A DNA stretch of 64,000 nt from Siphonodentalium dalli (taxonomy: Eukaryota > Mollusca > Scaphopoda > Gadilida > Siphonodentaliidae): the NCBI GenBank assembly GCA_032622095.1, contig CP136069.1:83660958-83724957 (forward strand), read 5' to 3'. Within the stretch, counting starts at the first letter, position 1. Each line of letters starts with the position of its first letter. The notes beneath the pieces are model-generated. The model worked only from the letters and a program-made list of their open reading frames with translations, was not told the DNA's origin and made no database searches. The translations under genes and the position numbers were made by a program. Shown one piece after another: positions 46,801 to 58,800 of the stretch.

Positions 46801-49800
46801 CCTATATACGAGCCCCTGCGGCGCATAAGATACTATGGGTGGCAGGATGGGGTGGTGGGTGGGTACTACCTATGTATGAGCCCCTGCGGCGCATAGGATA
46901 TTATGGGTGGCAGGATGGGTTGGTGGGTGAGTACTACCTATACAAGAGAATGCACAGGCACAGGGTTGTTAATGCTGCACCAACGCAGCTCCCATCATGA
47001 AAGGGTTAAAGTAAAGGTTTCTACTCATCATTATTGTCATTCACGGCAAGGACCGGTTATAGAGGGAACTAAAAATTTTTTTCGGCCTTTCATCACTCAA
47101 TTTAATTTCTTAAATTAAATACTCCAGCAAAGTCACCATATCTCTCCAATTATCTAGAGAAGTCACCAACCGAAATTAACAAAGTTACTGGCAAATTTTG
47201 AGATAATGTGGTGTATGGTGAGACTCCTGGAATACCCCAACAATTCATGCAAATTGGAAGACCTAACTTTGGTAAACAGCGCTTTGATAAATAAAACTAC
47301 ACAGGGTGTGAACAGTTTACTGGTTATTGTTATATGTTATAAAGGGTCAAATTGTATGTCATAGCACGATACACATGAGCAACAAGCCTTGAAATAGAGT
47401 GTCTGTCATTTGCAGAATGAAGTCCCCAGAGGGTGAATTTAGTGATGCTACCCTGCATAGCGGGCTAGCATAACTAAATTGACCCTCTGGGGACCTCATT
47501 CTGCTTACACTTCAGCAGATTGAGGTTCCAGAGGGTGAATTTGGTGATGCTAGCCCACTATGCGGGGTAGCATCACTAAATTTACCCTCTGGGCACCTCA
47601 TTCTGCAAATGACAGACACACTCTTTCAAGGCTTGATGAGCAATAATGTAAACATGGTCACACATTTCAACCATTCTATTTATTGCATTCCCGGAGATTT
47701 TAGCTTGTAGAATTATGAAAATTACGTCGAAATTGCCTCAATTAATTGCATGAACAAACTAATGATTAACATTGACTACACCTCATAATAGCAAACACCT
47801 TTTCCATTTAAGTTGACGTCAACATGATATGTTTGGTAACACTGCATATTTTCCAAAGACAATTAAGACATATTTTTTCATTGAAGGTTTTTGCTGTATT
47901 TCGCAAAAAAATAAACCAATGGATGTGTAATAAATCTCAATGAGAACTGTATTCAGAAGTCAGAAATTAACCAGGTCACCAATTTAGTGAATAGAGACAA
48001 GAAAACATGACATGACAGTTTACGGAGATATATCTTTTTGTGAGCCTTGGTACAATGATGTATAAAGTATTATGTGTACATACATCACAATTAAAGTAAT
48101 ATAGGCAATTGTTAACTTTTCTGATTAGTTCAGAGTAGTTTACAATTTTTCTCATCAAGTTTAGATGCGGATCTCATGAGATAGAGAACGGTACCCTGGC
48201 CTGCCCCATTAAGTTTTAGTTTATTATTGATGAAAAAAATACTCACTGGCAAATGACTTTCTAGTTGATTATTAGTTGAACCCTGAAAGGTAAATAAAAG
48301 AAAGGATTCAGTATAACTTGCCAATTGTTCAACTCTTCCATGACTGGAGCTTCCTGAAATTATGCGAAAACCATGTGTCAATGCATTCTCTTATATATGC
48401 GATACTCCCTATGGGAGACTCGCATATATAAGAGAATATATTGCCCTAACAATATTTACAGTGATCGTGTAAGCCAGTGTATTATCTTATATTTGCGAGG
48501 CTCCCTATGGTAGACGGGCATGTATACGAGAATGCGCTGGCACACGATCATTAATGCTGCACCAGCTCCACCCCCCCCCCCCCCCCCATCATGAACCTAA
48601 TGAAATGGTTAATTCTGAAAGTGATATAAGACTTCCAACATCACCAAGATGAACGCGGCGAAATAGATTGACTTTGTTCTTATTTTCACTATAAATAATT
48701 CATCAGTAACGATATTTCACATGTTGAAACCAGTATTATGTAATCGTTACTGTTACAGTGATTAGTAAACAAACATCACTGATTGCACAAGTACATGTAA
48801 TTGAAACATTTTAGTCTAAATCTGTTTTTCAGAAAATTTGTCGATACTCTGACCTCTTCAAATGTTTACCATCACGTTTTGATTGGACTAGAATGGACTA
48901 TTCCAGTGAATACCTTAATAACTGAATGGAAGAACCAATATAGTAATCAAAGGGTCAATCTACAGTAATGCCCTAAATAATCGACTCCTTAACCACAGCA
49001 GAATTATGGGTAACTTTTCAGGATTTAGTCGAAAATATGGCTTAATTGTTGCTCTCAGTATGAGCTTTCCAATGAATGTCAACAAGCCACTAAATACTGA
49101 AAAAATACCCACAATTCTGCTGTGGTTAAGGAGTCGATTATTTAGGGCATTATGGTAACTGAGACTTACTATAGCACCATTTGATAAACTGACTATCTTA
49201 AAATCTGGTATCTCTTCTGCCTCTGAGATCCTTAAAACTGGCAGTGTTTCTATCATAGGCCCACCACTTCTTCTGTGCTGTATACTTAGTGCCTCAATAC
49301 CTGTAACATAGGACACAAAAAAACATCAGATGGCAGAGTCGGAAGTTCCATTAAATCCATTCCTAGTTTAACCCTTTACCCAACAGAAGGGCCCTGTGCC
49401 AATGCATTCTCTTATATATGCGAGTCGACCATAGGTCGCCTCGCATATATAAGAGAATGCATTGGCTTAACACATTAAAAATTATAAAATTGTTAAAGAA
49501 TGTAAGAAAAAATGGTAAAAAGTGTTAAAAAAAGATTTTTTTTAGGCCAATGCATTCTCTTATATATGCGAGGCGACCTATGGTCGACTCGCATATATAA
49601 GAGAATGCATTGGCACAGGGCATAACTGTAACTATCACAATGTGGTCAAGGAGCCGGTTCCAATGATACCCATATTTGTATGGTTCTATTGAGACAGACC
49701 GAAGATATTTTAGGCTGTTGAAGCTTTATTTGGCCGGTTTTGGCCGGTTTGTTGGGTAAAGGGTTAAAGTGAATTTAAAGGGGTGCTGTACACTAAATCC

Positions 49801-52800
49801 GGCCATTTACTGGAGCATCTCCTTTTATACTCAACAGAATGTATGCAACAAATGAATGAATTTGAGACATTGATTAGTCAAAAATACACTCATGTTCTCT
49901 ATGAATGATAGAAACTTACTTTACTTCTTCTTTCCAACCATGTATGGTCAACCTCTTCCGAGAGATCCCAATCCTAACTGTGGTACATTCCAGCATTTAC
50001 AAGCATGTATACGTACAGCTAAAATATTTCAGATTCGAAGTCTAGCATGCATGAATGGTTGGACCAGCAAATTTAACCTTTGTCGTGCTGGAGTAGTCCG
50101 AATCTTCTGCTGTGTAGAACATGGCATAATCTTGTTGTTTGGAACTGTAGAGTGTCAAACTTGATGGGTGTTGAGTCACTATAGTGCTGATCTTGGAGCA
50201 ATCTAGGATGAACTCTAGTTTTGTATATTGTCAGGAAGCTTGTTAAAATCTTGATGGAATAGATGGTACTCTTCGGAGATGGTTGAGAGCACATTCACTC
50301 GTGCATCACTTAATGCATGGCATTGCAGTAAGAAATGTAGCCAATCTTCTTTCTCTCTGTCACATAATCTGCATTAATACCATTGGATTTCAAATGTTTT
50401 GTCTGCTGCTTTCTAGGGTGTAGGTATTTATGACAAGCTTCAGTTTTGTAGGTAGACGTGACGCAGCTTTTTCCATGTTACTCAGTGTATTTTAACCACA
50501 CTGTGGGTCTGTCCTGGTTGGTAGTTGCATACATTTAGATAGGTTAGAGTTGTATATGTCAAAGCTTAACTGCAAACCCGTTCTTTCCGGTATGTGTGCA
50601 CTACTGCTTTAACCGTCCTCTTCCATTGTGCCTTTGGTACTCTTTGGTGTAAAGAATCTATAGCTGCTGGAAGGTTGTATTTTAGCAGAATCTTCTTAAT
50701 GTTGATAAACCAACTATGACTGCAAAGATCTTTGGTCATCAGCTGTCTTTCTGCTAGTTGTCTGTTGATGAATGAGTCATCCTGGATGCAGATGTTGTTG
50801 TAAAATGCGAGAGTTTTGATGTGTATCTGCCCTTCTATCGGTAAGAGTCCGGAGAGAATGTACACGACTGGATCAGCAATGTTGGTGGGTAGAGACATTG
50901 TTCTCTTGATGAACTTTTTTTTAAATGTTTCTAGATGTTCGAGATTAATCCCATGTGGTAGTAGTATATCGCATCCTTATGTCAGTATTGGAGATATGTA
51001 GGTTCTGTACAGGTGATACAAGTGTCAGGATCTAGACCGTTTTTTCCATGCAGTCTGATAGGTATTAAGCTGTATATTGCTCTACCTGCTTTCATGATGT
51101 TGTTCTCTATGGACTGTTTTAGTGACTTCTCTGTGCTTATAATACCCAGGTGCATTGTAGATTCGACGTTAGGCATGTTGTCACTGCTCATATTCCAGGA
51201 ATGTTCATTGGAGTATTTTTGGTTTTTCGGACGGACGTTAACTAACACTTTTCTGTAGTTGTAGCTTGTATCTGTGTTAAAGCAGCTATAGTGGTACGCT
51301 AAGTTAATTAGTATTTGCATATTTCCAGGGTTTGTACTGAAGACTGCTACATCCTCAGAACAAGCTGTGGCGTTCACATGAACATTTCCGATGCTGGTTC
51401 CGGTGCCTGTGCTCTGAAACTTGTGTAGTTGATCTTCCACATATAATTTGTACAGGTCCGCGCTCATAATACCACCTTGATGGAAATCAAATTGTTGTGA
51501 TGCAAGTCCCTCCCATTTGACTACGGATGCAGTTTGTATGAAGGTCGTTAATGAGTGTCAATGTTGAAGGGTTAACGTCATACAGGAAAACTTTTCTGAG
51601 TAGGAATTCTTTGTTTACGACATCAAAAGCAGACTTAGCATCCAAGAATGCCACATATACCATCATGTTCACATCTTCTTCCAGCATTAACGCACTGTTC
51701 AGCGGTCAAGAATTTTCCGTGAAGCCTCTGTGTATTGGTGATTGAAGGTGCAGCACAGTATCCCGCAGGTCTGCTCGCAGCTCATCTCCAGTAACTTCAG
51801 TAACGCTGGAAGAACAGTTATTCCTCTATAGTTACCAGATGTTGATTTATTGCTTTTGTTTTTGTAGAGAGAGTAGTTCAAGCTTCAGAATGTCTGGAAT
51901 TTGTTTGTCTCTGAATATTAACTTCAATACTTGTACTACAGATATGATGAGATCATCGCTGGCATATGCAGAATGTTCCGACTATAACCCCAAAAATTTT
52001 GGCGGATTTCCCTTTGCTTAGCATAGCTAACACTTTCCTCATGATTTCAACATTGATGTCTGGCAGGATAAATGTGTCATTGTCCTTCGGTTTTGCCAGT
52101 TCGCTGAAATGTCCGGTCCATCCATCAATGACATTCTTGTTGCTGTATGAGGTTGTAGAATGCATTCCTGTCATAATCCTTGGCTTCCAGTATTTTCATC
52201 TTGTAACTCTGGTTCTGAGAACAAACTGCTGTCTTCATTTCATTCCGAAATATTTTGCGGGAATCTTTTTTTACTCAAAGAATTGTGTTATCTTGATCTT
52301 TTGGTTTTCCAGCAGCACACCAGTTTCTGTGGTCTATTCTATTTTGGTGGAGTTCATCAGCGATGTCCTTGTTCCATATTTGAAGCTTTTGTTTGAAGTG
52401 AATTTTACGATATTTAGGTGCAGACGTTTTTGATGCATATACAAGCACCTCTGATAGTGTGACTATTCTATCCACAACATCCTCTGTATCATTGTTCCTT
52501 TCCTATCTTGGTCCAATCAGGTCGAGCTATGTGTTTTTCTTTAACGGCACCATTTTCAGCTATAGGTGTAAGCTCGCATGGAATTAAGTTCATTTTTGGA
52601 ATATGGTCAAAACACTTTGGTGATGAGATCGTCCAGAAGTGTGGTCTGTAGATTTTCTACGTCCTTAGGGTATAGGACGTTGTCAATCTCTGAAACTGGT
52701 ATCCTGTGAATGCTTATGAAGGTGTTTCCGTCCATTTGGTTATGACTAAAGTCATAAACTAATTTTCATTATAATTACCACGATTAGCCTGGATTATGCC

Positions 52801-55800
52801 TGCATGGCATGGCTGTAGCTTTGATGTCGTGTTTGCTGGCAAGAAAGTCAATTTAATGTTACTAAGAATAACATCTGAGTGGCAACTGAAAATGTCCAAC
52901 AACATGAGAATTGTTCCTTTTTGAGCATGCATTTTGTTGTTCACAATGTTCAGTCACTCTAGAAAAATGTCACCATTTAACCATGCCTTTTTGTTTGATC
53001 TATAATAGATGCCGATTGTGTGCATACAAATTCCTTTGAAGCACCGCAAATTTTTAGACTTTGGCCATTTGTTAAAATAACCATATAATGTCCTGCGAGC
53101 AATCACATGGCCCGAGCGAAGCGATACGCTGGAAAAAAAATAATTGGTAATTATCGCGATAAATCTCATGGGCCCTGGATGAAAAAACTCGAACACGGTC
53201 CCATTCTGTTCTAATCGATCTTACCTTCACATAGTTTCTTCCAAATATTTTGAATTTGTGTTTTAACAACACAAAGTTATACTGCAATTTTGCAAGCACT
53301 TTCATTACTCTCTGCTCAATAGAAAGAACTGCATGGTTTTTTGGAGGTGTCGTGTGCATATCAAAACAATCCATGACTACTGCTGATGTATTTCCCATGA
53401 TGAGTTTATATTCGGAGAACAGGTATGGTTGTGACGTGCAGTCGGCCGAAGCCATTAGACTATCAAAACACTGGGCAACCACCCAATTTATTTTCATTCA
53501 GTCGCCAGTTGGTGTGAGTACTTTTCAGCAAAGAAAACATTCCATGCATTTATAAACTATGAGTCAGATATCCACCTCAACAGTCCTGAAATATTTTTTG
53601 AGTAGACATTATTGAAAAATCTGACCTCAAGTATTCCGGCGCCGAAATCGAATCAATCAATCAGTGGACTGAGAGCTATACCGGCTTCATTGCACATGTT
53701 GGTGTGTAGGGCCCTGCGAATCAGAAATTTGGCAACCGAATCAAATCCGAATTGAATTTGGACAAGCACTAGACTGAGAAAATCATAGCTGACCATCGGA
53801 TAGCCTTATAATTCACTTATTTTCCATAACAGCTGAGACTCTTTTTTCAAATATGAAACAAAGAACCAAGACAGAGTTCACAGACAAACATTATGCAACT
53901 GACATCGTTCTCAACTTAATTTTTTTTTAACGAAATATGTCATCTGAGCACAGACCTTGACCACTATAAAATGAGTAAATACTTCCGAAGATTCACTACT
54001 CGAATACTCTAATATAATCTATATATATAAAAAGAGTAGGATCTGTCTGTCAGTGCATTTGTCTGTCTGTCCAGATTTTTCTCCCAGACCGCTGGTCCGA
54101 TTTCAACCAAATTTGGTCTGGTGACCTGGCGTACCCTGGCAGAGGTTGTAAAACAATTTATTTAAATAAATAAAAAAAAAACAAATACGCTCACTATGGG
54201 CCTATTTCAGTACCAGATGTATGCTCTTTATAGATGTGTTTTCACTGTGTGTATGTTCACCATGTGTGTTTTATCACAGAATTTATAATAAAAGATGGCA
54301 TTACCCGGCTTTCTTTTCCATCGGAATGCATTTATGTGAAGTACCATCTTAACATGTTAATATATAGGTGGATCAACAGTGTGGGGGAATTAAAATATAT
54401 TAAAGATGCAATATCCGAATTAACACTCCCAAATTACTATTTCTTTGGCTTCGGGGGGTAAAAAATATTTGATTCGATTTGAGGAACTCACTCATCAAAG
54501 CTCAGAGTGATCAGATATTGATTTTTGAAGTTTGTTATTTATCGAGATGTGCAATTTTTTGTGGCCCAGAAAAACGTCGTCAAATGGACGGTCTCGAACA
54601 AAATTGCAGATGAAGATGGATAACTTCGTGATACTCAAGTGGTAATATGGCCAAATTTCATGATACTCAAGTGATAATATGACCAAATTTCATTGAACAA
54701 AATGTTGATTAATAACACATTTTGGGAAATTTTATACCATAGTTGATATTGCATGTTTAGCATTATTATTTTGCAATGAACCGATTCTGATAACTAAAGA
54801 AATGTTGTTGTTGTTGCATCTTGATGATATGGGGACTGTCTGATCAGACTGAGTACCTTTAATATACAACTAGCATAATTATGACATAACATACACATGG
54901 CAAGTTAACATAATTATGAATGCACATTTATATCGATTATAAGAAACTATATTGCTATTAAACAATAACTATATAAAAGTATATGAACCGTAGATGTCTT
55001 GACTTTTTGACCTGTAATATATATAGTGATTATAGTCACTTATATACTACATTTTACCCCAACATTGTCCAAGAACCACAAATGTTACGAGTGTTACACA
55101 TAATGACATCTGCGAAAAGGATAAGGACTGCGATTGGACATTATCGCTTAACTAGCATAAACTCTAAATTACATCATTCACGGCACCAGCGAGACATCCA
55201 GACGGGGAAAAATGGTTCAATGTGGCAATTGCCCATCAATTGAGCTCTATAAATAACAAATTTAGTGTGTCCGACATTTGCGTAGCGGGCTATCATCACC
55301 AAATTCACACTCTGGGGACCTCATTCTCCATAGGCATCAACTGCTATGGGAGACCAAGGATCAGATTTAAGTTCCTCTGTTGAAGTTGGTGATGTTCACC
55401 CATTAGTCACTTCAATTATGCATTTTATCTTCTGCAAATTAGGGGATATAGCAACTTCCCAGAAGGGGAAAAGTAAATAAAAACAATGGTAATTTGAGAC
55501 TATAAATACCAGAAGATGAGGCCTAAGCAGAATTAGATTCACAGAGGGTGAATTTAGTGATGCTAGCCTGCCGTGTGGGATATCGTAACTAAATTCACCC
55601 TCTGGGGACCTCATTCTGCAAATGTCAGACACACTATATCCAGGCTTGATTATAAATTCACTGAACTTCCAATTACCGGTAGTACACTGATGTTGGAAAT
55701 TTATAATATCCAATAGTATATAAGATAGTAGTTATTGTTATATGTGTTCCCGCGGATCTAGGATAAACTTCCTTTCCCCAGTGATTTTAATGATAGGGTT

Positions 55801-58800
55801 AATTGTATAGATAAGCACAATACGTGGGAGATGTATATGATATAGTATAAGAACACACAAGCATAATTAACAAGATCATATTCTTAATTGGTTATGACTG
55901 GTAGCAACCATTGTATAAGTGAGGGAGGATCAAACCAGTATCATCCCATAGTAAACAATGGTATGGTACACGTCATAGACAAGGGTATCATGATATCTCA
56001 GACCTAATTTGGACGCATGATACACCAAACATTGGAATAACTACTCGTGTCCAGAAATACAGAGACACTCCCGCTTAGACCACCGAAAAATCAACTCTGT
56101 GCTTATCGACAGAGACTTAGTTAAAATATAAAAATATCAAACTTTCTGGATTCTTCATTGTTCCCGTTCATGGCCAACTCTGCATTCGCCACTAGACTAT
56201 GGGACAATTCACTGTCATAACATTTTGCATGACAATCTTTTATTTAATTCAAACTTAACCTCTTCGCTGCTAAATGATGTTACGACGTTGTGTGCTGGGC
56301 TGTTGACGTTATTGCCATTTTCCAGTGGAGAAATATAACGGAATATCACAAGAACCATAAAACTTACTCAGTTGAAAGGCAATTATCGTTCACAATTGTG
56401 GAACATCATACACTGTTTGAAACTTTGAGATACAGTTATTCCGATGCACCAATCTCTTGAGTCCCAGGTATGAATAATGGCCAACTACTAGTGTGCTGAA
56501 GTACGTCCGTAGGTAGTAGGTCCGTAGTACCTACGGACCATATAGCACATGACGTGCACTTTTACGTCCGTAATAGCTATGGACGTCATAGCAGCGAAGA
56601 GGTTAAACACGAGAATGAGGTATGTTCTTATATGTGTGCCAGCATAGCGTCGGTGAGCTTCTAAAAGGTCATACCCAAGGAAAATCAAATTGTTCAGGAG
56701 ACACAAAAAACAATTTATCTCTAGAACTAGAATAGGTATGTCAATAACTTTGCACAATAAATACATATGTGTTGATCCGTGTTGTAGTATCACGTCAAGT
56801 TTGATCCAGCAATCTGCCCACCTCAATGAGACGTGATACGGATCAACTTACTGATGTGATAAAAGGTTTATTATATGATGCCCATTTTACAATAATAACC
56901 ATTTAATTACAGATGTTTTTCACTTCAGCAGTTTTATTTTTCTTACTGGATATAATGGGGGCAGTGTACCTAGTTACGTACAATATTTTTAATGGATAAA
57001 TAGTCCGTCATCGTTAATTCAGCACATCTCGGCAATTTCCGTAAAAGTGTGATCTGACTTGATTTGGGGAAATCTCACTCAGTGTGATCCAACGATTTAG
57101 ATTAGATCATCAAACAATATGGTATTTAGGGAAGAATAGTCATAGTCATATATTAACACTTTATATTACAGTAGTTATTATAGATACACTTTCATATTCA
57201 AGTATCTTCTAGTTGATGAGAAAATATGATTTTATGGTGTTATATAACACTTTAGAAGTAAAAAATAGAAATCTTGTCCATAAAACATTTAAGTTTTGAC
57301 GATTTCCACAGCTTCTTTAGTTTCTGTTGTAATGATTAAGCTTCGTTGGATATATATATGTAATATAGGATCAAGCATATAGACATGTATACAGAAAGCC
57401 ACGTGTATTATCACGCATGAGGTTTATCTATTATATATTTTGGAAGATCTGTGTGTGTGTGTGTGAGGGGGTGTGTGTGTGTGTGTGTGAGGGTGTGTGT
57501 GTGTGTGTGTGTGTGTGTCTGTGTGTTCGCGATGGAGTCGAAAAAGGCCGACCCGATTTCGATGAAACTTGGTATGTGGGGGTATTTTCTGTCGGGAAGT
57601 GGCATGGGCCTATTAATTTTCAGATCCGAGGTAAACTTTTCACGTGCCGAGGTCAAATCTGTTTTTACGCTGTGTTACGGGACTTTCATTTGAGTTCGGT
57701 GCTTACAAATCGATTCGAAACAGCGCGAATAATAAAATGCCAGTCATAATAATGACACTGTGAGAATCTTTCGTGTTTCCTCTTTCCAACGATATATAAC
57801 GCGTATGTATCCGTTTTAGTTATCTGCCTCAATTATCAAGAAGAAGTGGTACTATCTTCCATCGGGATAAAAACAATGCGTAACTTCTATGACGTCGTTA
57901 GAGGTCATAACGCTAGATCACGTTAACGCTTAACCGGTCGATACATTTGACTGTTTCAGACGTCTTGGCGATATCTCGGGTACCGATGGTTGAAACTTGA
58001 TAATTAATGAGCGTGTGTATATGAGGCGCGTTTATATACTTGAGTGGAAATCAAATCGGGTTAAACTGGCGGATTTTTACGGACGAAATTTGATGCATAT
58101 ATAGGGTATCTCGGTATCCGCTGGGCCGATTTCCCGGTATCCGCTGGGCCGATTTCCACCATTTTTGGGGTGTTGGTGTTTGACCCCACCTGACCTTGAC
58201 CTTCAAAATGGTCAATTCAAGGTCAAAGCCCGGACGAAGTCGGGTCACCTTCTAGTCTATTATATATTTTGGAAGATCTGTGTGTCTGTCTGTGTGTACG
58301 CGATGAACTCGAAAACGGCCCAACCGATTTCGATGAAACTTGGTATGTGGCGGTATTTTCGGCCGGGGACGAACATAGGCATATTAATTTGTCCGTGCGA
58401 CATGACCTTGACCTTGAAATCGGGTCATTTCAAGGTCAAACGCCCGAATATCACGGGATTTCGATGAAACTTGGTATGTGGGGGTACTTTCTTATGGCGA
58501 GTCTCATAAGCATATTCATTTGCCCGTGCGACGTGACCTTGACATCGGGTAACTTCAAGGTCAAATCGCCAATTTTGATGGGATTTCGACGAAATTTGAT
58601 ACGTGGGGTTACTTTTGTCCACTGATTGTTTTGGACGGGTCCAATCATGACCCCGACCTGACCTTGACCTTCAAAATGATCAATTCAAGGTCAAATCGGG
58701 TAAAACCGGATGGATTTCGACGGGCACGTTTGTCGGGTACTTTTGTCCGGGCAGTGTTTTTGGACTGGTCAAATCGTGACCCCACTTGACCTTGACCTTC

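Noticed and set aside
45970-46943. CRISPR-like array
   Set aside because: Units are directly tandem with no spacers, and the genome is eukaryotic.
46082-47118. Chain of overlapping + strand ORFs reading GTTYIRAPAAHKILW-type repeats
   Set aside because: Produced by the 68-bp minisatellite, whose length rotates the frame; no gene signal.
53072-53497. 141-residue - strand ORF upstream of the Tigger fragment
   Set aside because: No similarity that I can name; not listed as a gene.
57417-57749. Cys/Val-rich ORFs
   Set aside because: Translations of the (TG)n microsatellite in Helitron A1.
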